Shown one piece after another: positions 1-8,768 of a DNA stretch of 19,203 bases. The stretch's first letter is position 1. Every line of letters starts with the position of its first letter. Source of the DNA: VGCC01 sp964495555 (GTDB lineage: Bacteria; Actinomycetota; Actinomycetes; S36-B12); assembly GCA_964495555.1 (NCBI GenBank), contig CAZBWA010000028.1, forward strand, positions 1 through 19,203, read 5' to 3'. Position numbers and translations under genes: made by a program. The notes beneath the pieces were generated by a model. The model was given only the letters and a program-made list of their open reading frames with translations. It searched no databases and was not told where the DNA came from.

Positions 1-1567
1 CCTTGATCGCCTGCTCCTGGCCGATGACGCGCTTGTGGAGCTCGTCCTCCATGCGACGCAGTCTCTCGATGTCATCCTCGGTGAGGTCGGAGACCGGGAT
101 ACCGGTCATGAGCGCCAGGACCTCGCCGATCAGTCGCTCGTCCACTTCGGCAACGACGTCGAGGTCGCCGGCTTTCCACTCACGCTCGCGCTCGGCCTTC
201 TCGGCGAGCAGGTTCTTCTCCACGTCACGCAGGGAGGCGGCCTTCTCGAAGTCCTGCGCGTCGATCGCGGACTCCTTCTCCTTGCGAGTCTCGGCGATGC
301 GATCGTCGAACTCGCGCAGGTCCGGCGGGGCGGTCATACGACGGATGCGTAGACGGGAGCCCGCCTCGTCGATCAGGTCGATGGCCTTGTCCGGGAGCTG
401 ACGGTCGGAGATGTAGCGGTCGGAGAGACGCGCGGCCGCATCCAGGGCCCCATCGGTGATGGATACCCGGTGGTGCGACTCGTACCGATCGCGGAGGCCC
501 CGCAGGATCTCCACTGTGTGCGCGACGTCCGGGGCGTCCACCTGCACGGGGGCGAAGCGACGCTCCAGAGCGGCATCCTTCTCCACGTACTTGCGGTACT
601 CGTCGAGAGTCGTCGCCCCGATGGTCTGCAGCTCCCCGCGGGCGAGCATCGGCTTGAGGATGCTCGCGGCATCGATGGCGCCCTCCGCGGCACCCGCACC
701 GACAAGGGTGTGCATCTCGTCGATGAACAGGATGATGTCGCCGCGGGTCTTGATCTCCTTGAGCACCTTCTTCAAGCGCTCCTCGAAATCACCGCGGTAG
801 CGGCTACCCGCGACGAGCGCACCGAGGTCGAGCGAGTACAGCTGCTTGTCCTTGAGGGTCTCGGGGACCTCGCCCTTGACGATGTTCTGCGCAAGGCCCT
901 CGACGATCGCGGTCTTGCCGACACCGGGCTCGCCGATGAGGACCGGGTTGTTCTTGGTACGACGGGAGAGCACCTGCATCACGCGCTCGATCTCGCGGGC
1001 GCGTCCGATGACGGGATCGAGCTTGCCCTCGCGTGCCGCCGAGGTCAGGTTGCGCCCGAACTGGTCGAGCACCAGAGATGTCGACGGCGTGCCTTCCGCC
1101 GGACCGCCCGAGGTTGCAGGCTCCTTGCCTTGGTAGCCGGAGAGCAACTGGATGACCTGCTGACGGACGCGGTTGAGATCCGCACCGAGCTTCACCAGCA
1201 CCTGCGCCGCCACACCCTCGCCTTCGCGGATGAGTCCGAGGAGGATGTGCTCCGTACCGATGTAGTTGTGTCCGAGCTGCAGGGCCTCACGCAGGGAGAG
1301 TTCCAGCACCTTCTTGGCGCGGGGGGTGAAGGGGATGTGCCCACTCGGCGCCTGCTGGCCCTGACCGATGATCTCTTCGACCTGCTGGCGCACGGCCTCG
1401 AGGGAGATGCCGAGGGACTCCAGGGCCTTGGCGGCGACGCCCTCACCCTCGTGGATCAGTCCGAGGAGGATGTGTTCGGTCCCGATGTAGTTGTGATTGA
1501 GCATGCGGGCCTCTTCTTGGGCCAGCACGACGACACGACGTGCCCTGTCGGTGAATCTCTCGAACAT
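1..1567 (-). CDS. clpC: ATP-dependent Clp protease ATPase subunit ClpC (C-terminal part outside window)
   Basis: ClpC is the AAA+ unfoldase that feeds substrates to ClpP in the cytoplasm. The gene starts with ATG at 1567 and the first 522 codons are present; the second ATPase domain lies beyond base 1. Visible order: two Clp N-domain repeats (about residues 1-145, each containing HNYIGTEHILLGLI), a short linker, then the first AAA+ domain with Walker A GEPGVGKT at 212-219 and Walker B IILFIDE at about 278-284. A charged coiled/UVR-type segment (near residues 425-460, DAQDFEKAASLRD) follows; it is typical of ClpC and absent from ClpA. GAGGAG lies 5 nt before the ATG, so this start is well supported and, unlike its neighbours, not leaderless. 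It is divergent from ppc across 123 bp. In actinobacteria clpC is usually essential and often ClgR-controlled, but I see no convincing ClgR box. Confidence 0.97.
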   Translation of the reverse strand, partial: MFERFTDRARRVVVLAQEEARMLNHNYIGTEHILLGLIHEGEGVAAKALESLGISLEAVRQQVEEIIGQGQQAPSGHIPFTPRAKKVLELSLREALQLGHNYIGTEHILLGLIREGEGVAAQVLVKLGADLNRVRQQVIQLLSGYQGKEPATSGGPAEGTPSTSLVLDQFGRNLTSAAREGKLDPVIGRAREIERVMQVLSRRTKNNPVLIGEPGVGKTAIVEGLAQNIVKGEVPETLKDKQLYSLDLGALVAGSRYRGDFEERLKKVLKEIKTRGDIILFIDEMHTLVGAGAAEGAIDAASILKPMLARGELQTIGATTLDEYRKYVEKDAALERRFAPVQVDAPDVAHTVEILRGLRDRYESHHRVSITDGALDAAARLSDRYISDRQLPDKAIDLIDEAGSRLRIRRMTAPPDLREFDDRIAETRKEKESAIDAQDFEKAASLRDVEKNLLAEKAEREREWKAGDLDVVAEVDERLIGEVLALMTGIPVSDLTEDDIERLRRMEDELHKRVIGQEQAIK

Positions 1568-1572
1568 CGCAT

Positions 1573-1578
1573 CTCCTC
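1573..1578 (-). promoter_or_regulatory. Shine-Dalgarno of clpC
   Basis: GAGGAG on the minus strand, 5 nt from the ATG at 1567. It fixes the clpC start and sets clpC apart from the SD-less first genes of the other transcription units. Confidence 0.8.
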
Positions 1579-1582
1579 ACGC

Positions 1583-1599
1583 GGGAGTTCGATTCTCCC
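1583..1599. repeat. Perfect 5-bp stem / 7-nt loop resembling a tRNA T-arm in the clpC leader
   Basis: GGGAG (1583-1587), loop TTCGATT (1588-1594), CTCCC (1595-1599). Geometry and loop match the T-arm consensus (TTCRANN), but no acceptor, D or anticodon arm can be placed around it: upstream on the plus strand is the start of clpC. On the minus strand it would form a hairpin in the clpC 5' leader just upstream of the SD. It could be a protein or RNA structural site, a relic of a tRNA end, or chance. Confidence 0.4.
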
Positions 1600-1633
1600 C
1601 TACCGGACCCTAGGACGAAACTCGAATCTCCCC
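1589..1633. repeat. Near-identical 12-bp direct repeats in the clpC/ppc intergenic region
   Basis: TCGATTCTCCCC at 1589-1600 and TCGAATCTCCCC at 1622-1633 match at 11 of 12 bases and are 33 bp apart (about three helical turns). The spacing and divergent-promoter location suit a pair of regulator sites, but no known operator is recognised. The second copy runs into a CCCCGGGG palindrome (1630-1637). Confidence 0.35.
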
Positions 1634-1678
1634 GGGGACGGTACGCCGACCGCGAAACCTGCCAGAAACGCCTATCGG

Positions 1679-1684
1679 GACAAT
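1679..1684 (+). promoter_or_regulatory. Candidate -10 element of a leaderless ppc transcript
   Basis: GACAAT followed by 6 nt (GGCCCC) and the ATG at 1691. It lacks the first T of TAnnnT but has the position-2 A and final T. No SD precedes the ATG. It is the weakest example of the leaderless pattern in the window. Confidence 0.4.
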
Positions 1685-1690
1685 GGCCCC

Positions 1691-4387
1691 ATGACCGCCG
1701 ACGCCCGGCTGCGGCGCCATATCCGCACCCTCGGGGACCTCCTCGGACACACCCTCGTCCGCCAGGAGGGCCAGGACCTCCTCGACCTCGTGGAGCAGGT
1801 GCGCGCCCTCGTCCGGTCGGATCCGGAGGCCGCGTCGGAGTTGCTGGCCGCCACCGACCTGGTCATGGCCACCCGCCTGGCTCGGGCGTTCTCGATCTAT
1901 TTCGACCTGGCCAATGTGGCCGAGCAGGTCGAGCGCGCTCACGATGCGGCCTCCTCCCGTCGCCAGGACCGCGGTCCCCTGACCCGCGTGGTCGCGGCCG
2001 TTCGGGAGGCGGGCATCGAGCCCGCGCGGGTCACCGCGCTGGCCGACGTGATGTCCGTGCGTCCGGTCTTCACCGCGCATCCCACGGAGGCCGCGCGCCG
2101 CTCGGTGTTGCTCAAGATGCGAACCATCGCCGACGTGCTGCTCGATGACCACCTGTCCGAGGTCGATCGCACGGCCCGCCTGGCCGAGGTGATCGACCTG
2201 CTGTGGCAGACCGACGAGTTGCGCCTCGAGCGCCCGCAGGTCCTCGACGAGGCACGCAATGCGCTCTACTACCTCGATGACCTGACCCGCGGTCCCCTCG
2301 CCCAGGTGCTCACCGACCTCTCCCGTGCGTTCGCCGACCTCGGTGTGGACCTACCTCCGGACTCCCGTCCCGTCAGCTTCGGTTCCTGGATCGGTGGAGA
2401 CCGGGACGGGAATCCCTTCGTCACGCCGGCGGTGACCGAGGATGTGGTGCGCTTCCAGCGCGAGCACGCCGTCCTCGACGTCATGCCGCACATCGATCGA
2501 CTGCTCGACGACCTCTCGGTGTCCGAACGGATCGCGGGCGCGAGTGAGGAGTTGCGATCGTCCGTCGCGCACGATCTGGCTTTCCTGCCCGACCTCGACC
2601 CCCGCTTCCTGCGCATCAACGCCGAGGAGCCGATCCGGCTCAAGCTGACGATCATCCGGATGCGCCTGCGTCTCACGCTGGAACGGGTCCGGGCGGGCGG
2701 TCCGCACCGCGAGGGGCGCGACTACAACAGCACGCGGCAACTCCTCGACGATCTCTTGCTGATCCGCTCCGATCTGCTCTCCCATCGTGGTCAGTTGGCG
2801 GCGCACGGGATCCTCGACCGCGCCATCCGGGTCGTCGCGTCGATCGGCCTCCCACTCACCACACTGGATATCCGCGAGCACTCCGCCAAGTACCAGGAGG
2901 TCATCGCCGAGCTGCACGATCGGCTCGAGCCGACCCCCTGGAGCGATCTCACTCGGGAACAACGCACTGCCTGGCTGCAGCAGGAACTGCGCTCCTCGCG
3001 GCCCCTCGCCCCGACCCCACCTCCGTTGAGCGAATCCGCAGCGGTGACCTACGACACCTTCGTCACAGTCCGCGAACTCCTGGATACGTACGGTGCCCGG
3101 CCCATCGAATCCTGCATCGTGTCGATGACGAAGGGGGCCGATGACATCCTGGCCGCCATCGCCGTGGCACGCGAAGCCGGACTGGTGGACACATCCACCG
3201 GGACGGCACGCGTGGGATTCGTCCCGCTCCTCGAGACGATCACGGAGTTGCGCGAGGCAGGGTCGCTCGTCGACTCCCTGCTCTCCGATCCCACCTACCG
3301 CGCACTGGTCTCCTCACGAGGGGATGTCCAGGAGGTGATGCTGGGGTACTCCGACTCCAATAAGGACGCCGGCATCACGACCTCGCAGTGGGAAATCCAC
3401 CTCGCGCAGCGTCGACTGCGCGACGTCGCGCAACGTCACGGTGTGCGGCTACGGCTCTTCCACGGTCGCGGGGGAACGGTCGGCCGTGGAGGCGGACCCA
3501 CGTACGCGGCGATCCTCGCTCAACCGTGGGGAGTGCTCGACGGCCAGATCAAGGTCACCGAGCAGGGCGAAGTGATCTCCGATAAGTACCTTCTCCCGGC
3601 TCTCGCGCGTGACAACCTCGAGCAGATGGTGGCCGCGGTCCTCGATGCATCGCTCCTGCATCAGACCTCACGGCAGGATCCCGCACACCTCGCCCGCTGG
3701 GACGAGGTCATGGATATCGCCTCGCGTAACGCGATGGATGCCTACCGGACACTCGTCGGCAGCCCGGATCTGCCCGCCTACTTCACTGCCTCGACCCCGG
3801 TCTCGGAGTTCGGTTCGATGCACCTGGGATCGCGTCCGGCTCGCCGGCCGGACACCGCATCCGGCATCGAGGGCCTCCGCGCCATCCCCTGGGTCTTCGG
3901 ATGGACGCAGTCGCGCCAGATCATCCCGGGGTGGTTCGGCGTCGGAAGTGGATTCAGCGCGGCGGCCGAGGCGGGGTTCGCCGAAGAGATGCAGCGCATG
4001 TACCGCGAGTGGCATTTCTTCGCCAACTTCATCTCCAATGTCGAAATGACCCTCATGAAGACCGACATGGCGGTGGCTCGCCAGTACGTCGAGAAACTCG
4101 TTCCCTCGGATCTGCACTGGATCTTCGGCGAGATCGAGGCCGAGTACGAGCGAAGTGTCGCCCAGGTGCTTGCGGTCACCGGGCATGACCGCTTGATCGC
4201 CGACAACCCGTCCCTGGCGCGCACCCTCGTCACCCGGGACAGCTACCTGCTCCCCCTGCACACGCTGCAGGTATCGGTCTTGGAGCGGCTGCGGAATTGC
4301 ACGGTCGAGCACGATCGCGAGCAGTTGCGCCGTGCGCTGTCCGTGACGATCAACGGGATCGCGACCGGCCTCCGCAATACGGGCTGA
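1691..4387 (+). CDS. ppc: Phosphoenolpyruvate carboxylase
   Basis: Cytoplasmic anaplerotic enzyme making oxaloacetate from PEP and bicarbonate. 898 aa, normal for bacterial PEPC. Diagnostic segments are all present: TAHPTE with catalytic-type His130, GSWIGGDRDGNPFVT, LDIREH, GYSDSNKDAG, FHGRGGTVGRGGG (His591), the glycine-rich QSRQIIPGWFGVGSGF, and the family C-terminus NGIATGLRNTG. The same frame stays open upstream for 407 codons, but that stretch is antisense to clpC. The first sensible start is ATG 1691, which gives the usual short N-terminus before the RTLGDLLG helix. There is no SD; a -10-like hexamer ends 7 nt before the ATG, suggesting a leaderless message. It is divergent from clpC, and its stop lies 3 bp from the convergent stop of the argA-like gene, leaving no room for an intrinsic terminator. 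Confidence 0.98.
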   Translation: MTADARLRRHIRTLGDLLGHTLVRQEGQDLLDLVEQVRALVRSDPEAASELLAATDLVMATRLARAFSIYFDLANVAEQVERAHDAASSRRQDRGPLTRVVAAVREAGIEPARVTALADVMSVRPVFTAHPTEAARRSVLLKMRTIADVLLDDHLSEVDRTARLAEVIDLLWQTDELRLERPQVLDEARNALYYLDDLTRGPLAQVLTDLSRAFADLGVDLPPDSRPVSFGSWIGGDRDGNPFVTPAVTEDVVRFQREHAVLDVMPHIDRLLDDLSVSERIAGASEELRSSVAHDLAFLPDLDPRFLRINAEEPIRLKLTIIRMRLRLTLERVRAGGPHREGRDYNSTRQLLDDLLLIRSDLLSHRGQLAAHGILDRAIRVVASIGLPLTTLDIREHSAKYQEVIAELHDRLEPTPWSDLTREQRTAWLQQELRSSRPLAPTPPPLSESAAVTYDTFVTVRELLDTYGARPIESCIVSMTKGADDILAAIAVAREAGLVDTSTGTARVGFVPLLETITELREAGSLVDSLLSDPTYRALVSSRGDVQEVMLGYSDSNKDAGITTSQWEIHLAQRRLRDVAQRHGVRLRLFHGRGGTVGRGGGPTYAAILAQPWGVLDGQIKVTEQGEVISDKYLLPALARDNLEQMVAAVLDASLLHQTSRQDPAHLARWDEVMDIASRNAMDAYRTLVGSPDLPAYFTASTPVSEFGSMHLGSRPARRPDTASGIEGLRAIPWVFGWTQSRQIIPGWFGVGSGFSAAAEAGFAEEMQRMYREWHFFANFISNVEMTLMKTDMAVARQYVEKLVPSDLHWIFGEIEAEYERSVAQVLAVTGHDRLIADNPSLARTLVTRDSYLLPLHTLQVSVLERLRNCTVEHDREQLRRALSVTINGIATGLRNTG

Positions 4388-4390
4388 GGG

Positions 4391-4884
4391 TCACAGCTCC
4401 AGGATCATCCGGTTGTTGCCTAATGTGTTCGGCTTCACCCGTTCCAATCCGAGGAACTCCGCTACGCCCTCGTCGTACGACTGCAGGAGTTGCGCGTAGA
4501 CCTCGGGCTCGACCGGAGCGCCCTCGATCTCCACGAATCCGTGGCGCCCGAAGAACTCCGTCGCGAATGTCAGGCAGAACACGCGCCGGACGCCGAGCCC
4601 GCGTGCCCGGTCCAGCAACGCACCGAGGACCTGTGATCCGATGCCGCTACGGAGATGTGTCGGGGCGACGGCCACGGTGCGCACCTCGGCGAGGTCGTCC
4701 CAGAGCACATGGAGGGCCCCGCAGGCCACGACCACGTCGCCGTCCTCGGCAACGAGGAACTCCTGGACGTCCTCGTACAGGGTGACCAGGTTCTTCTTCA
4801 GCAGTCGCTGCCCGTCGCCTGCGTAGAGGTCGACGAGCGCACCGATCGCCTTCACGTCGGCGGTGCGAGCGGGACGGACGATCG

Positions 4885-4888
<4 letters not shown>
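4391..4888 (-). CDS. argA: GNAT-type amino-acid N-acetyltransferase (short ArgA-like N-acetylglutamate synthase)
   Basis: 165 aa, a single GNAT domain. Acetyl-CoA binding motif A is visible at about 69-90 (VAVAPTHLRSGIGS, with the R/Q-x-x-G-x-G/A core at 80-85), and a late FFGRHGF segment is typical of the family. By resemblance to the short actinobacterial N-acetylglutamate synthases (Rv2747 type, lacking the kinase-like domain), it probably makes N-acetylglutamate, the first step of arginine synthesis. The start ATG at 4888 overlaps the lysS stop as ATGA and has no strong SD, so translation is probably coupled to lysS. An unrelated GNAT substrate cannot be excluded from sequence alone. Its stop faces ppc across 3 bp. 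Confidence 0.75.
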
Positions 4889-6378
<1,490 letters not shown>

Positions 6379-6384
6379 GTCGGC

Positions 6385-6390
6385 AGGCTA
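6385..6390 (-). promoter_or_regulatory. -10 element of lysS (leaderless)
   Basis: TAGCCT on the minus strand followed by GCCGAC and the GTG at 6378. The 6-nt spacing puts the expected transcription start on or next to the start codon. Confidence 0.65.
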
Positions 6391-6407
6391 GTGGATACAG
6401 CGTGGCC

Positions 6408-6413
6408 TAGCCT
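6408..6413 (+). promoter_or_regulatory. -10 element of the HAD-like gene (leaderless)
   Basis: TAGCCT followed by GCGGGT and the GTG at 6420. It has the same hexamer and spacing as the divergent lysS promoter. Confidence 0.6.
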
Positions 6414-6419
6414 GCGGGT

Positions 6420-7106
6420 GTGTCCTTCCCACTCGAGCCCCCGCAACCGATCCTCGGGGTGATCTTCGACCTGCACTCCACCCTCGTCGACCAGGGTTCG
6501 GCGGACGAGTGGCTCGACTCGGCGCTGATCCATGCGCCCACGCATCTCTCACCCCAGGAGCGCAACACCCTCGTCGACTTCCTCGACCTGGTCTGGGAGA
6601 ACGCCCGTGTGCACGATCCCGACAGCCAACGTGACCTGGATCCCGCACTGCATCGCGCGGTCTTCCATGCCCTCATCGATGACGGCCCCGGCATCGGACG
6701 TCCGCTCGCGGACGCCCTCTACGCAACCATGCTGGATACCTGGCATGCCTACTCCGATGCGGTGCCCACCCTGATCGCACTGCAGGAGATGGGCATACGC
6801 GTCGGCCTGATCTCGAATGTGGGCGTGAGTATCCGTCCGGTGCTGGAGCGCGAGGGCCTACTCAACCATTTCGATGGGATCACCCTGTCCTGCGAGGTCG
6901 GGTGCGTGAAGCCGGACTCCCGGATTTTCCAGAAAGCGGCCGATGCGATCGGATGCACGCCCGCGACGGTCCTCATGGTCGGCGACAGCGGTAAGGACGA
7001 CGCGGGCGCCGCCCACATCGGGATGCGCACCCTGCTGCTTCCGCGCACGCGCGGCCCCGTGCACGGGCTCGCAGTGGTTCCGGTTCTGGTGGGCGCGACC
7101 CGCTAG
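6420..7106 (+). CDS. HAD-superfamily hydrolase with altered motif I
   Basis: 228 aa, a HAD fold with a helical cap inserted after motif I (about residues 25-115). Motif I reads FDLHSTL: the nucleophile Asp17 is kept, but the usual second Asp at +2, the general acid/base of phosphatases, is His19. Motif II is ISNVG (Ser132), motif III VKPD (Lys164), motif IV GDSGKDDAG (Asp189 with Asp193/194). The remaining motifs are intact, so the protein is probably folded and may be active, perhaps not as a standard phosphatase. The start GTG 6420 has no SD and fits a leaderless transcript. The gene is divergent from lysS, and its TAG stop overlaps the coaX stop by 4 bp (CTAG). Substrate unknown. Confidence 0.85.
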   Translation: MSFPLEPPQPILGVIFDLHSTLVDQGSADEWLDSALIHAPTHLSPQERNTLVDFLDLVWENARVHDPDSQRDLDPALHRAVFHALIDDGPGIGRPLADALYATMLDTWHAYSDAVPTLIALQEMGIRVGLISNVGVSIRPVLEREGLLNHFDGITLSCEVGCVKPDSRIFQKAADAIGCTPATVLMVGDSGKDDAGAAHIGMRTLLLPRTRGPVHGLAVVPVLVGATR

Positions 7107-7861
7107 TCGACGTTCTTCTCGAAGACCAGCCGCAGACCGATGAGCGTGAGATCGGGCTCATGATGGGTGATCGTCGCCGACTCCTCGATCACGATGTGCG
7201 CGAGCCCGCCGGTGGCGATCACGGCCGTGGGCGTCCCGATCTCCTCGACGATGCGCGAGACGAGGCCGTCGACCTGACCCGCGAAACCGTAGACGGCACC
7301 GGACTGCAGGGCCTCGACGGTGTTCTTCCCGATGACCGAGCGCGGACGCACCAACTCGACTTTCCGCAACTGCGCGGCGCGGCTCGCCAGTGCCTCGAGG
7401 GAGATCTCGATCCCGGGTGCCAGCGCCCCGCCGAGGAATTCACCGTTCGCCGAGACGACGTCGAGGTTCGTGGAGGTGCCGAAGTCGACGACGATGCTCG
7501 GCCCACCGAAGAGCCGATGAGCCGCCAGCGTGTTCACGATGCGGTCGGCGCCGACTTCCTTCGGATTGTCAGTGAGGATCGGAACACCGGTCTTGGTCCC
7601 GGGCTCCACGATCACGGTCGGGGTCCCCGAGTAGTAGGTGGAGAGCATCCCGCGCATCTCACGCAGGACCGCGGGCACCGTGCTGCAGAGTGCGATCCCC
7701 GAGATCTCCGTGCTGCCATCGAGGAGGCCACGGAACGTGAGCGCTAATTCGTCGGCCGTGGAGTTCGCGTTCGTGGTGACTCGCCAGGAATGAGCCAGGG
7801 TGTCGCCGTCGAACAGGCCGAGGACCGTGTTCGTGTTGCCCACGTCGATCGCCAGCAGCAT
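7103..7861 (-). CDS. coaX: Type III pantothenate kinase
   Basis: 252 aa kinase making 4'-phosphopantothenate, the first committed step of CoA synthesis; type III enzymes are typically CoA-insensitive. Signatures: N-terminal phosphate loop DVGNTNT (residues 6-12), GADRIVNTLAAH, DFGTSTNLD, GKNTVEALQSGAVYG and ATGGLA, all of the ASKHA fold. The frame continues upstream to an ATG at 7891 inside nadC, but family N-termini begin directly at the MLLAIDVGNT strand, so ATG 7861 is chosen; it lies 4 bp after the nadC stop. It is the last gene of the pan/nad operon and downstream in pathway from panC. Its 3' end overlaps the HAD gene by 4 bp. Confidence 0.95.
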   Translation of the reverse strand: MLLAIDVGNTNTVLGLFDGDTLAHSWRVTTNANSTADELALTFRGLLDGSTEISGIALCSTVPAVLREMRGMLSTYYSGTPTVIVEPGTKTGVPILTDNPKEVGADRIVNTLAAHRLFGGPSIVVDFGTSTNLDVVSANGEFLGGALAPGIEISLEALASRAAQLRKVELVRPRSVIGKNTVEALQSGAVYGFAGQVDGLVSRIVEEIGTPTAVIATGGLAHIVIEESATITHHEPDLTLIGLRLVFEKNVD

Positions 7862-7865
7862 GGCT

Positions 7866-8768
7866 CTATCCCACCGTCTCGAGGTCCGCACCGATGTCGA
7901 GCGCCGGTGCGGAGTGCGTCAGTGCCCCGACGGCAAGGTAGTCCACACCCGTCGCCGCGACCTCTGCCGCCACCGCCAGGGTGAGGCCTCCCGATGCCTC
8001 CAACTTCACCCGTCCCCCGACACGACGCACGGCCTCGCGCATCTCCTCGGGGGTGAAGTTGTCGATGAGGACGAGGTCCGCACCGGCCTCCACCACCGCA
8101 TCGAGTTGATCCAGGGAATCGACCTCGACCTCGATGGGTAGGTGCGGATATCGCTCACGCACCAGGGCGAAGGCCTCCACGACTCCCCCGGCTGCGACCA
8201 CATGGTTGTCCTTCACCAGGGCCGCATCGGACAGCGACATCCGGTGGTTCACTCCCCCGCCGCATCGCACCGCGTACTTCTCCAGCGCGCGCAGTCCCGG
8301 CGTGGTCTTCCGGGTATCGCGGATCGCGGCGGTGCTCCCCGCGATTGCGCGCACCCAGGTGGCGGTGGCCGTGGCGATACCGCTGAGATGACAGAGGAGA
8401 TTCAACGCAGGACGTTCGGCGCGCAGGAGCGCATGCGTCGGCCCCTCGATCCGGAGGATCGGTGAATCCCGATGGACCTCCTGGCCGTCGACGGCGACCC
8501 ACTCGATCGCGATGTCCTCACCACCCACCATGGCGAACACGGCTGCAGCGACGGGAACTCCCGCCACGATGCCTTCGGCATGGCTCACCAGGGAGATGCG
8601 GGACCGTTGTGTCGGCGGGACCGTCGCCATCGTCGTGACGTCCTCGCCACCATCGAGATCCTCCATGAGCGCACGCGCGATGACGGTCTCCACGTCCAGC
8701 GGCGGCAAGCCCGCAGCGGCGAGCCGCTCGGAGATCTCCATCGTCACTCGATACGTCGGGTAGCTCAC
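7866..8768 (-). CDS. nadC: Quinolinate phosphoribosyltransferase (nicotinate-nucleotide pyrophosphorylase, carboxylating)
   Basis: 300 aa enzyme converting quinolinate and PRPP to nicotinate mononucleotide in de novo NAD synthesis. Family motifs: a GGEDVTT-type N-terminal segment (40-46), CHLSGIATATA, the PRPP/quinolinate site DTRKTTPGLR (151-160), GGGVNHR, KDNH (186-189), EVEVDS, LIDNF and the LEASGG phosphate-binding turn. The start GTG 8768 overlaps the nadB stop (GTGA) and has GGAG 8 nt upstream (8777-8780), favouring it over the internal Met at codon 10. It sits directly after nadB in pathway order. nadA, which supplies quinolinate together with NadB, is not in the window. Confidence 0.97.
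   Translation of the reverse strand: MSYPTYRVTMEISERLAAAGLPPLDVETVIARALMEDLDGGEDVTTMATVPPTQRSRISLVSHAEGIVAGVPVAAAVFAMVGGEDIAIEWVAVDGQEVHRDSPILRIEGPTHALLRAERPALNLLCHLSGIATATATWVRAIAGSTAAIRDTRKTTPGLRALEKYAVRCGGGVNHRMSLSDAALVKDNHVVAAGGVVEAFALVRERYPHLPIEVEVDSLDQLDAVVEAGADLVLIDNFTPEEMREAVRRVGGRVKLEASGGLTLAVAAEVAATGVDYLAVGALTHSAPALDIGADLETVG

Larger units (their letters stand above)
6383..6415. repeat. 8-bp inverted repeat made of the two divergent -10 boxes
   Basis: GCAGGCTA (6383-6390) and TAGCCTGC (6408-6415) are perfect reverse complements separated by 17 bp. Each arm contains the TAGCCT -10 hexamer of one of the two divergent genes. Confidence 0.7.

Noticed and set aside
1535..1610. A tRNA gene suggested by the T-arm-like hairpin at 1583-1599
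   Set aside because: No acceptor, D or anticodon stems pair at the needed distances, and the 5' part would be inside clpC codons.
470..1690. A long plus-strand open frame (407 codons) continuous with the front of ppc
   Set aside because: It lies antisense to the highly conserved clpC N-terminus and has no PEPC or other domain. Known PEPC N-termini match a start at 1691. High GC keeps antisense frames open.
7862..7891. coaX start at ATG 7891 overlapping nadC
   Set aside because: It would add ten basic residues before the first beta strand that forms the phosphate loop. Type III enzymes normally begin directly at that strand.
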